This document shows positions 48,615 through 58,749 of a stretch of 64,000 nt of DNA, one piece after another; the first letter of the stretch is position 1, and each line of letters starts with the position of its first letter. Both the position numbers and the translations under genes were made by a program. The notes under the pieces were generated by a model. The model ran no database searches, had not been told where the DNA came from, and saw nothing but the letters and a program-made list of their open reading frames with translations. Origin of the DNA: Lyophyllum atratum (taxonomy: Eukaryota; Basidiomycota; Agaricomycetes; Agaricales; Lyophyllaceae); the NCBI GenBank assembly GCA_014905825.1, contig JACGCN010000011.1, positions 558,001 to 622,000 on the forward strand, written 5' to 3'.

Positions 48615-49326
48615 TTAAGTATCCGTAAAATAAAGGTCGTCGATATCACCCTCGGTTTCCAAGAGGACGTCGACGTTGCATCGTGGTCGGGATTGGCCTG
48701 GGGAGGGAATGTGGAACCGCACACCCACATTGCCGATGCAGAACCTAAGCTTCCTACGATCTGTCACATAGCCGGTAATCTCTCCTCCTGGCCCTATCAT
48801 AGCCTCTTCAACTTGGTAACCACCGCCGTCAACGACTATATTTGCCAATACCATGGTCCAGATGAAGCTGGCATGAATGTCTACTGTCATCCAATTGTCC
48901 ATCCCCATCAGCGTCACGAGCACGGTCGGCAAGTGAGCGTCGTGTATTTGGATTTGTAGTTTCTTGCCTCGTATGCCGACGTCCCATCCCTCAACATCAT
49001 CTGCAAAATAGACCTCCGCCCTGCCCCCGACACCCTCCACTAGCTGTATGAGGCGTAAGACTGTGAAAAGGGTCAGTTCCGTGAATTTATGACATGTGAA
49101 CGGTCCGCTGTGAATTTTGACCCATTAGTTGTTGGCGTTGACTATGACTAACAGCGCAACAAAACACACCACTATCGTGACTGAGCAGATCGGAAGGGGC
49201 AGTAATGGTGAGGGGGTCAACGGGGATTGGCATCGCGTTGGATAGCGTGAATGCCTGGCGCGGTTTGGGAGCCTGTTCGTTCCAAATGGCGCCTGATTTA
49301 GATTGATTGACGGAGCGCACCTGCAT
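48615..49326 (-). CDS. uncharacterised accessory protein C
   Basis: Two exons (49326-49170 and 49060-48615) give exactly 200 residues. The start is MQVRSVNQSKSGAIWNEQ and the intron joins LLSHDS to VLRLIQLVEGVGG. The second exon reads RAEVYFADDVEGWDVGIRGK, LQIQIHDAHLPTVLVTLMGM, MVLANIVVDGGGYQVEE and FCIGNVGVRFHIPSPGQ, with a strand-rich look, and ends in an acidic tail. No known domain is recognised. It lies between accessory genes B and D. Confidence 0.6.
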
Positions 49327-49863
49327 CCCTTATCAGTGCCGTGTGAAAAATTACAGCTGTTGATCAAGTTGCCGCTTGACGCAAGCGGTTCACGATCCCT
49401 GCACTATCGACGTCATCAGCCTTAATCTATCGTGTCGCTCTGGTGCCGGGCCTCGTCTGTTCATGTCATCAAATCTTAAACGTAAACTGCATGTTTAGGG
49501 CGCGGGTTGTTGTATCTCATAGTGCATTGTTTGTTCAGGTGACTGGTAGAAGATTGTGTCAATGCCAAGGCGATAGTATCTAAACGCGTCTTCGTCTTTC
49601 TTTCTTCGTTCCCCAATCACCTCGTCTGTGGTCACCACAATCAACAATGGATGGTGAGCCCCTTCTACGTTCAACCTCCTTTGCCTTATTCTTTTTCTTT
49701 TTTCCCCCATCCTGTGCCCCTTTCGACGTCGGCCGAGCACCCCTTCCGCTTCTCACTGCTTACATTTCATGCAGCGTGTTTACGGCCCCTTCGTCCCTTT
49801 TGATCTACTTACCTTGTTATTCTTAGTCTACTGAGCGCGTCTTTGACATTTTCTGCAGTTACT
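49327..49863. other. divergent gap between accessory genes C and D
   Basis: CT-rich on the plus strand near 49660-49720. No exon is supported; it presumably holds both promoters. Confidence 0.4.
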
Positions 49864-51728
49864 ATGGCGTATACCAAGGCAGACAAAGATTTATCAGTTG
49901 CACGTGCCTACGACAAGGCGGAGGACTTTCCTACAGTCGAGTTTCTGAGTGCGTTGCCGTATTCAATTCCTTCGACCTTTGCCCCTTGACGGTCTTGTAA
50001 CAGTCGAATGGGACGCAGAGCGAAGCTCCCAGGAGCCGCTGCAATCTGACGGGTCGCCAGTCTGTTTTGATGATGAGAACCGAGAAGAGTGGGAAGGTTC
50101 GTTGACTTGGTCTCTGCTCCTTTGCCTTTTATTTTATTACCGACCTGTTCCGTCCGCATAGCGCACATGCGCCTATTGGTTACGTCTCTCATTGACGTTG
50201 GTGAAGATTATGGTGACGATTATTGGCGTAGTACGTCTTTTTCTTTGCTCTGTCAACCGTGCGTGACGGCTTCCCAAGTTTGGACCGCATTTAGATGTGA
50301 GTTTTGCGGCTGTTTTGGTGAACACAAAGACTACTGCTGTGGTCTGTTTACCTGGATGTACGACCCCGAGTTGTTTGACTATGACCATGAAAGTGCGTCG
50401 GCTCTGTTACCTCTGTATGCTGTCCCTGATCGTTTTTGATCTCTTCCTTTCTTCACTTGCCGTGTGCGTTCTCTTCGAACGCTTCCCCAGTCTCCTTGGC
50501 GGAAGAGGTGGATTCTTATTAGGCCTGTCAGTTAACCTTCGATATTTTTGTATATATATGTCAATGTCCCCGAGGTCGTGCTTCTTATATCTGCTGTCCG
50601 GCTTTGCGCCTTGCTCGTTGCGTGTTTACAATGCCCTGGTCATCATTGGTCTCTTTGCCTTTGATAAATGCCCCTCGAATTGAAATCTAAAAAGCGCCTG
50701 AGCCACACGGTGGTCTTGAAGCCGCCCTGATCACGAGATTTGGAGGCGATCTGTCGTGAGAGGCCGCTGTCCACATCAGGAATTCCAGGAAACAGATCGA
50801 GAAAGCTGCATTCCTTGTTGTAGGATTCGTGTCCTTCTGAGATGGGTCTGCTTACTCCATTGCATGAGCTGTTTCAGGTTTCTTAATATAAGGTCAACGT
50901 CCTCATTCGTATCCTCTGCCGTTAGCCCATCGATAACGCTCTCCCCACATGGCTTACATGTTACCTCCTCGCAGTGCCTCCCCCTTGACCGTTGAGTGTA
51001 CGTCCGTCCTCAAAAACATGGTGTTAACCCACGCAGCGGTAAGATGCGGTTGCTGACCCTTTTACTCGTGCTTTATTTTCTTCGCTTACTACTTCCGATC
51101 TGCGTAGGTTCCCGAATCTTGCACCTCATGTGCTGGGCACCCATCTGGGAATCCGTGCAAATTGGAAGGTTGGGGCGTAGCATGCAGGTGTTGTGCCGCT
51201 CTTGGAAAATCGGAAACGTGCAGCTACCGTCTACCAGTGTCCGCGCGCAACGCGCTTACAGAGAGGCTGCGAGATGTCCCTGACGTCCCGTTTAGTAGGT
51301 CACTGCACTGCTTCTTGTTCTTCTATAAACTGATGTACTTTGCTTAAGGCGTGAAAGCTTTAGTTGACACGTTTTGTAGTGTCGGTAGAGCCCGCGCGGC
51401 TGCTGAAGTCCGGGTTGCGACCCATTGCTACGCTGCAGCCCTGGCCAAAGCGGAATTGTTTGCCGTCCGTGCTTCTGATGAAGCTCTGTGTTCTGAGCTC
51501 GTTCGAGTCCTCGATCACGATATGAATCACGACAGCCATCTTCCTGCTGACTGTCTTACCAAGCTCACTCAGGTTTTGTACGAACCGTATCTCGGCTTGC
51601 GTTCAACTGGGCAGGCGATATTCGAGCGGGGAGAGTATTTGAGGCAAATGCTTAAGGAGATGGAAGATGGAGACGGCGTGGCCGATGCAATGGGTGACGA
51701 TGACCTGGTGTATGATGATGCTCTCTGA
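49864..51728 (+). CDS. uncharacterised accessory protein D
   Basis: The start MAYTKADKDLSVARAYDKAE splices (phase 1) to IEWDAERSSQEPLQSDGSP and VCFDDENREEWE, then to HMRLLVTSLIDVGEDYGDDY. Next, one frame reads CQPCV and, 17 residues on, CEFCGCFGEHKDYCC. The alternative is an intron there and a frame with VSFAAVLVNTKTTAVVCLPG. Later exons include PEPHGGLEAALITRFGGDL (about 50705). The last exon (51351-51728) is helical and reads CSVGRARAAAEVRVATHC, YAAALAKAELFAVRASDEAL and GQAIFERGEYLRQMLKEM, then an acidic end. The middle (50440-51350) is not resolved. No family is recognised. Confidence 0.45.
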
Positions 51729-52282
51729 TCCAGTCCGCTGCCGTCCCGCTGTAGTGCCCGCCATTTTTTGATGAGGTGCGTAAATTCTTACCGCTTCCTG
51801 ACACTCGACGTTGATCAGTTTACCTTTCTACGGTTTTTGACAGTGTGTGTATCAATGTTCGTCGTTATCTAGAAGTTTATACGCTCGACCAAGTTTCCAT
51901 CACCCGTGTATGCCTTGCTGTGTCCCAAATGAAATCCGAACATTTTCCCTCCGGTGTCTATTACGAGTATGAAATATTTGCGACGATGATATAAAACTTG
52001 AACACATTCAGAGTGACTGAATTAATAACGCTTGGCGTCGCTGGTAATTGAACTTGCAACCTCATCGTCCGGGCTTGCCATTCCTGCTACTTTAGTAGTA
52101 GGTTTTACCCCCCAGAACAGATCACGTTCGCCATCAATTTTTTAGTATTGCCGCTTTGCTGTTGTTCTTAGTATCAGCCAATTTAGTGAATACGCTCTAT
52201 AGGGCCCAAATTTGCCAGTGTCCATATCCACAATCAAGAAAGTAAAAAAAGTGCGCGCGGTATCAAAACTAAGTAATTCCAA
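51729..52282. other. convergent gap, no supported gene
   Basis: This is the 3' region between accessory genes D (+) and E (-). No motif or exon is seen. Confidence 0.4.
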
Positions 52283-53988
52283 TCACACATCCTCCTTGTA
52301 CTCCCGGTACCATTCTCCTCTTCCTGAGAACTTCGCGTTGCCCTTGGAGTGTTTGATGAACGTATCCTTGAGGCGGTACTCGAGCTTCTGCTTGCAATAG
52401 CCGCACTGATGAGTAATGGCGCTTGTCTGGTTTTTCGAGGCCCACTTGATGTCGATTGGCGCTCCCCACGACTTGTAGCTATAGCATACTCCGCACGAGT
52501 ACGGGGCGGGTTCCCCATATGGTTTGGAGGCAGGGTGGGACCAGACGTATCGCACCGTTTTCTTCGCTTTTTGAAGCATGTAAACATCGGTATGAGCGCC
52601 GACGGTTTGCAAGTCATCGAGGACGGCGTCCCATTGACGTCTGTGGATGAACCACGAGATGGATGCAGATTGGAGGAGTGGATTTGTGAGGCACGGCTGC
52701 ATGTTAGGCTGCCCGAAGGCCATTATCCATGCAAAATATCCTCTGAACATTTGAAAAGTCAGCGGTGCGTTTTCCAGAAACTATGTGTACCATACTCGTC
52801 TGCAAAGGCTTTGATGTCCTTATATGCATCCTTCACGGACATGATCGCGCCACACACGAGCATGGTGAGCGAGTTCTGGCGTCCCTCTCTGAATATATCT
52901 GTTAGCGAAGATGGAAAGAGTTGGTCCATGACCTGACGTGGAGATTTAAGGGCAAGTAGTATATCTGTAAAGCTGCATACTCACCTCGGAGGCCTTAGCT
53001 GCACCCTTCCCGTTGACCGTAAAGTGTAAATCGCCCCGACTGGGGTCCGTGTGGTCAGTTAGGTAGACCGCAAACGTGCGGAACCTGATGTTGAGATCAA
53101 GGGTTAGCTCATATCCGCGTATTTAGAATAAGAACGGACTCCTTGAGGTCTCCAGTCTTGAGGCGTTTTACCAGCGTTTCCACGTTTTTGGTATATTGTT
53201 TGAAAGTTTTGTCGGAACCCAGATCGTAAGGCAGATCAACGAATTTGATTCTCTTGGGAAGATACGGCGCGATATTGTGAAATACAGTTCGGGCGGAGTC
53301 CCCGTCAGGATCAACGGATGCCAGTCGAAGAGATATAACAACAAGGGGGGGTGAGAAACAGAGGACAAACGTCTCGCGTGTAGTGGGTCCTCCCAGTAGA
53401 AGTGTTGGCTTCGTTGAGTTCGAAAACCCCTGTAAATGGGGCCGTTAGCACAGTAAACTTAGCGAATCATAGTCTAACGTACATAGTAGGGCCCAATTAT
53501 CTGTTGGCCCTTTGCGTTGGCCGGTCGGAAGTGACAGTGCGGGCATGTGAAGAGCACGTCAGGATCCATATTGTCAGGAAAGGTAATGCAGCGGTTGCAT
53601 ATGACTCGAGGGCACTTTGCACAGGCAACAAGTGTTCCTCCGTTTCTGCAACAGGCACAGAACTTCGCTGGTTGTTAGCCAAACATCGTGTAAAGCCCAT
53701 ACCTCTCGCACTGCTCACCTCGTTATGACCGTCCTCCGAACTGGCGACTTCCACCGCATCTGCGGTCAAGTCCTCCTCGTCGGAATCGACCCCCGGCTCT
53801 AATGCAACGACTGAGGTTTTTTGCTTCTTCTTAGCAGCCTTCGCCTCAGTCTCTTGAATCCTGGTAGAACGCCTGCCTTCCGGCTGAGTTGTCTCCCCAG
53901 GTGCTTTGCGTTTCTTCGGTACCACAAGCGGCACACGGGGTGCAGGTTCACCTGTCGCTTTAGTGGCAGTGTGCTTTGATCGAGCCAT
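52283..53988 (-). CDS. accessory protein E with PHD-like zinc finger
   Basis: The N-terminus MARSKHTATKATGEPAP is followed by a basic region (PKKRKAPGETTQPEGRRSTR, KAAKKKQKTS) that looks like a nuclear signal, then an acidic patch. A zinc-finger exon reads FCACCRNGGTLVACAKCP, RVICNRCITFPDN and DVLFTCPHCHF: Cys pairs and a His in PHD/RING-like order. Later parts read GPTTRETF, LRLASVDPDGDSARTVFHNI, APYLPKRIKFVDLPYDLGSD and GDLHFTVNGKGAAKASE. The end has YFAWIMAFGQPNMQPCLTNP, then two more CxxC pairs (YSCGVCYSYKSWGAP, THQCGYCKQKLEY) like a zinc ribbon. Chromatin or DNA binding is an inference from these parts. Six or so introns. Exon edges between 52750 and 53400 are approximate. Confidence 0.6.
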
Positions 53989-54498
53989 GGATGAGGGAAC
54001 GTGAAAGTAAGCACGCCAGCTTCTGACGCTTCGTGAGCTGGCACATTTATCTCGATTGACAGGTCACGTGATCGTGTTTCGATACCGTATTTCCTGTGGA
54101 GGCGGCGGTTCAATGTATCGGGCTAGTGGACTGCTACGTACATGCATCAAATGTACGCTACGGGCGCTAGCTAACCATTGCCGCTATGATATACGGGACG
54201 TGTTCGAACACATTGCAGGCATCGGGGTGGTTCACAGAGCAAACGACGGCGCAAGCAGCCACCCTAGTACACGTCGGCACCCCATGTCCCGCATACGCAA
54301 ACAGTAGGTGACGAGGTGTGAAGGGTTCGTGCAGCGGGACGCGAAGCACTGTTTCATACCCGCAGCCGTTCGCGGTACCACGCATTGAAGGAATGTAACA
54401 TGAGCCAGGCCAGAGCTATGTGTGCTCCACCCACATGGAGGTCGAAGCCACGTAGACGCCCGGCCCAGTGGCTAACATAGAGAAAAAAATTGACTGTG
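53989..54498. other. gap between accessory gene E and the tandem arrays
   Basis: Holds the presumed promoter of gene E. No exon is supported on either strand. Confidence 0.4.
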
Positions 54499-54880
54499 CG
54501 CTAATTTTGAGGTGGCGTACGCGCGTCATATGAGAGCAACCGCAACCTGTGCGGATGCTTCTGAGACGCTTTGGCGCCACCCCGCAGCAAAGGAGAAAAG
54601 AAAGAAATTAAATACGCTGATTTTGAGGTGGCGTACGCGCGTCATATGAGAGCAACCGCAACCTGTGCGGATGCCTCTGAGACGCTTTGGCACCACCCCG
54701 CAGCAAAGGAGAAAAGAAAGAAGTTAAATAAAAGTAGATTAACTGTACGCTGACTTTGAGGTGGCGTACGTGCATCATATGAGAGCAACCGCAAGGTGTA
54801 CGGATGCCTCTCAGACGCCTTAGCGCCACCCCACAGCAAAGGAGAAAATAGAAAAATAAAAAAGAAATAAAGTCGATACA
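54499..54880. repeat. tandem array 1, three copies of a 116-133 bp unit
   Basis: Copies begin at about 54499, 54615 and 54748. Each opens with CGCT(G/A)A(T/C)TTTGAGGTGGCG and contains CATATGAGAGCAACCGCAA, CTGAGACGCTTTGG or a close variant, a GCCACCCC-like word and a purine-rich GGAGAAAA tail. GGTGGCG near the start and CGCCACC near the end are inverted, and CCGCA..TGCGG forms a small hairpin inside the first two copies. The third copy has the most changes. Confidence 0.85.
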
Positions 54881-54884
54881 GTAG

Positions 54885-55410
54885 TACTGTGGACCGCGGC
54901 CCCAAACAGGGCGCGCGATCATAGTAAGGCATCCTCAACACGAGCCCTAACTGGCTCGATACACCATGCCCCTCAAACTAAGGGCATGGGTGAGGTGCGG
55001 GGAAAGAAGCCCTAACTGGCTCCGAAGATCACACGCCCCAAACTGGGCGCGCAATCATGGTAAGGCATCCTCAACACGAGCCCTAACTGGCTCGATACAC
55101 CACGCCCCTCAAACTAAGGGCATGGGTGAGGTGCAGGTAAAGAAGCCCTAACTGGCTCCGAAGATCACACGCCCCAAACTGGGCGTGCGATCATGGTAAA
55201 GCATCCTCAACACGAGCCTTAACTGGCTCGATACGCCACGCCCCTCAAACTAAGGGCATGGGTGAGGTGCACGGAAGCAGAGCCCCAACTGGCTCTGAAG
55301 ATCGCGGCCCCAAACTGGGCGCGCGGTCATGGTAAGGGTCCTCAACACGAGCCCTGACTGGCTCGATACGCCACGCCCCTCAAACTAAGGGCATGGGTGA
55401 AGACGCGGAC
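54885..55410. repeat. tandem array 2, 136-bp unit rich in stem-loops, four copies
   Basis: The word CCCCAAAC recurs at 54900, 55036, 55172 and 55308, exactly 136 bp apart; the last unit is cut short. Each full unit has four inverted repeats with six-base loops: CGCCC-CAAACT-GGGCG, CGAGCC-CTAACT-GGCTCG (54941, 55077, 55213, 55349), GCCCCT-CAAACT-AAGGGC (one mismatch) and AGCC-CTAACT-GGCT. The stems differ, yet nearly all loops are C(A/T)AACT; a few copies have a single change. Confidence 0.9.
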
Positions 55411-55484
55411 TTGAGGGTGGCATAGTTGAGTACGTTGACTGGGCAGGATCCGCCAGCAGTCTTCGTACTCCATGCATGCCCGCC

Positions 55485-55990
55485 ACTAGAGTTGGGCGCC
55501 TGTATGTCGCATAAGCAACGATAACTGAAACAGCGTCAGCAAACGGTGCGGCGGAACATGAATGCTTACATTGAAAAATTAAGAGTGCGGGCGCCCGTAC
55601 GTTGCACACGCATCAGCAACCGTGGCTAATAGAAACGCATGAGTGAACGGCACAACGGAACACCGAGGACTTACCTTGAGAATCTAAGGGCATGGGCGCC
55701 CGCCGCATATGTGATGATGAATAGCTATGCAGACACAGCGTCAGTAACGACGTGGCGGAAGACAAATAGTTCAGCTAAGGATATGAGGGCATGGGCGCAC
55801 GTATGTCGCGTGAGCGACGACAACCTTGGCTGACAGAAACAACATCAGTAAGTGGTACGTCAAAACGCAAATACTTACCTCGAAAATATAAGGGCATGGG
55901 CGCCCGTACGTCCCATGCGCGATGATGACCGTGGCTCAAAATGAAAACAACATCAGTAAATTGCGCGTCAGGACATGAAGACTTACATTA
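55485..55990. repeat. tandem array 3, about 100-bp unit, five degenerate copies
   Basis: GGGCGC marks recur at 55494, 55589, 55694, 55793 and 55898 (spacing 95-105 bp). Copies share AAGGGCATGGGCGCCCGTACG-like cores, (A)ACA(G/A)CATCAGTAA and ACTTACCTTGA-like words. AAGGGCATGGG also occurs in array 2, so the two arrays may be related. Confidence 0.75.
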
Positions 55991-56452
55991 GATGTAGTCC
56001 ACGTACGCGCTTGCCCCGTAGTTTAGGTTGATAACAGCTCTAAAATTGGATATCAGCCCATGACGTGGCAGTCACTTGAAACGCACCTTTAAGACTCAAG
56101 CCACCACTGATGACGAAGGCCCGCATGCTGAAATTTGCTGGCGTAATTTCAGCCCCCACCCAAGGCGCCGTCCCGAGGTCCAGTCTTGCTGAGGAATAAT
56201 AAGATAATGAAGTGGGGGAGGAATCAGGACAGAGTTGATGATAAAGAAGGGGGGTAAGAGACTAAGCAATAGGGTGGCTCCCTACGAGAATTGGACTCGC
56301 AAGGCGCCGCTAGGCACGGCCACCGTTTGTCTGTGCTGCAATGTCGTGGTCACGGATAGGAAGTTGAACCTTGACGTGGCTTTCAGAACCTGACACCACG
56401 TGACCGTTCCACGCTCGGGACGCTTCAACAAGACGACATGGATATTTCGAAA
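55991..56452. other. spacer right of the arrays
   Basis: No gene or repeat is recognised. Confidence 0.4.
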
Positions 56453-57471
56453 TCCGGTCCGGTCCGGTTGTTGGCCCATTTTGGGCGCAACCGCAACATG
56501 GACCGGTTGTGAAACTTACGAGTAAGGTTAAACGGTCGCATCAACGCGGCTGACCAGTCACAACGGACCACGACATGACTTTGAGATACACTTATATTAG
56601 ACAATTACTACGTTGTAAAATAACTACTACATTAGGAAACAACTACTACATATAGAAGGTGACGGGTGGGTGCGGTTTCGTGGAATGGTATGATGTGTCT
56701 GACATCGCGAGGTCAGGTGAGGTGGGCGTGGTTGGGTGAAGTGGGTGTGGTTGGGTGACATGGCGGCAGTCGAGTGGCATGGGCGTGGCTGGGTGACACG
56801 GCGGCGGTTGGAGGGACCTACGGCTGGGTGACGCGGTGGAAATGTGGACGAGCGGTGGCGACCGTGGTGACGTGGCCATGTTCATGAATTGCCCAGGAGT
56901 CCTTGTGGTTGCGGCCGTGTCGAGTGTCGGCGCGTGACGTGGTAGTCGATGCCGGCTTCAGGGCGTGCAGTGGGATGCCGTGGGGGCCGTAGATCCTGGG
57001 TGCCGTCTCCCAGTGGTGGGAGGTCAGTGGTGAGTGGTGGTGGGTGCGAAGACGTACCTTGTGGCTCTCCCCCAGCTGGGGTCCGCCCTGATTGCCTCCC
57101 CAGTAATTCCTTCCATACTTTTCCTTCGGATGCTGGTTGTGAGGTGTTTTTGGGTGGCTTTTGGCGCCAGCGGCAAGTGGGAGGTGGTAGAGGTCGAAAC
57201 GGCGGTGGTGGTGGCAGTAGTGGTGGTGGATCGAAGTCAACAAACGAGTGCCAACAACAGCCTTGACTGTTTATGTGTGCCGTGTGACTTTTTGGTCGGT
57301 TCTGACCGGTGGGAACTAGTGCTTACCGGTTGTGGCAGGCCGGCGATTTCCGAGCAACCGCAACCGCGGGCTTTGGAAATCAGCCGCAACCGCAACCGCA
57401 AGTCCGGTTGTTTCCGGCCGCGGTCTGGTCAGGTTGCGGTCTTTTTCGGTTGGTGCAACCGGACCTCGAAA
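56453..57471. repeat. 1-kb segment flanked by imperfect inverted repeats
   Basis: The left flank has TTTCGAAATCCGGTCCGG followed by TCCGGTTG. The right flank (57456-57471) is CAACCGGACCTCGAAA, its reverse complement apart from an internal CCGGTCC-type expansion. Inside are a GT-rich imperfect tandem run (56716-56835, GTGGG(C/T)GTGG(T/C)TGGGTGA) and a cluster of AACCGC hexamers (57355-57400). It ends 9 bp before the start codon of the dioxygenase gene. It may be a non-autonomous element or a palindromic regulatory region. Confidence 0.4.
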
Positions 57472-57479
57472 GCCTAGAT

Positions 57480-58749
57480 ATGGATGATGTTGCTCGATTT
57501 CGTGACGCTTTTGTTAAGCATCTTTCCTCTCGTCTCTCTGCGCCCATTACTGCTGAGTCTCAGGCCAATGCTGACCTCCGCAAACCATCAGCTGTTTCAC
57601 CAAAAAATCGTATCAGAAGGCGCTCTGATAAACAAGATAGTGAGCATCGAGCGCTTCAAGTCATGTCACGGGCATTGCTTAATCCAAGTAAGTATGGCAT
57701 TTCCCATCAACAATTCTCTGTCGTCTCACTCTGTGGCCTAGTCTATCTCAGCTGGGACATTGAAGACTACGCAGACACAACACCTGCGATGAGACCGCAA
57801 TTGTTCCAGCATTGTGAACTTGGCCACATTGACGTCCCTGCTACGATCGTCGATCAGTCCGGGATCATCGTACTTTGGTACTTACCAAACATATTGCCCA
57901 GGAGAATACAGGTATGTGCTAAGTCATCTACGCCATCGTCTGCTCAGACTTTTGGCTTGAAGGATCAACTTTTTGATGCCTCCTCATTGTTAAACGATCT
58001 TTTGAATGCAAGCGTCAAGGAGTCACGATCGTCCAACTGGCGGGTGGCTGAGGATAGCTACCGTTACCCTCCTCTTTCTGAACCCACTGTCATGCCAGGT
58101 GCTGTGAATTTCTCATCAGGATGGTACGGAACAGGTCATTCGGTGCGTCTGTTTTAATGAGTATGCGCTTTTTATTGATGCCTTTTTGCAACAGTCAAAA
58201 TCTAGCTCTCTAAAGCCGTCTTTGAACCTTAGAGAGTTCGCTGCGGCTGAAGAGTGGCTTCGAGAGATTGCGCCCGCTGAAATCATTCTCAACAGTATCC
58301 TTTCCATCACCCATCCTCGTCTCTACGACGATGCCTCTACAGCGTTATCTAAGATCCGAGAGCTTCCCGAAACTCAGAATATCGCTTCTTGCTGGCCTTC
58401 TGTGTATACGGGGATTTCAGTGATTGCCAATCGCCTCACCGTTCCCCACACGGATAGGTTCAGCCGTGCCTGTTGGTATGACTCTCTTGCCAGCGTCGGT
58501 CCTTTTACGGCCGCTTACCTTGAGTTTCCCGACATCGGCCTTCGTCTGTCGTACCATCCCTGCACCGTTGTGAATCTGTGCGGTAATATTCTCAGACATA
58601 GAATGATGGAGTGGGAGGGCGGTGAGCGTGTTTGTGTGGCGCATTACATGCGCAAGAATGTTCTGGATTTCCTTGAATTGGGTGGCTCTGGGTGGGTCAG
58701 GCAATCTGATTTTGAGGTATTGCACGGAGACCCAAGGTTTCGCACTTAG
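57480..58749 (+). CDS. TET/JBP-like 2-oxoglutarate Fe(II) dioxygenase
   Basis: Two exons (57480-58142 and 58195-58749) give 405 residues; the 52-nt intron leaves the frame exact. The start is MDDVARFRDAFVKHLSSRL, followed by a basic stretch and LLNPSKYGISHQQFSVVSL. The core has SCWPSVYTGISVIANRLTVP directly before HTD, the HxD iron ligands. Next come ACWYDSLASVGPFTAAYLEF and PDIGLRLSYHPCTVVNLCG. The distal iron His is in NILRH, and the 2OG-binding Arg is within GGERVCVAHYMRKNV. This order matches the fungal TET/JBP group (2OGFeDO), whose relatives oxidise 5-methylcytosine or thymine in DNA and are often linked to transposons in Agaricomycetes. The substrate here is not known. A 36-bp in-frame GTATGT..CTCAG (57912-57947) could be an optional intron. 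Confidence 0.7.

Noticed and set aside
54499..55990. CRISPR-like array
   Set aside because: Units are 95-136 bp head-to-tail copies without unique spacers, in a fungal genome.
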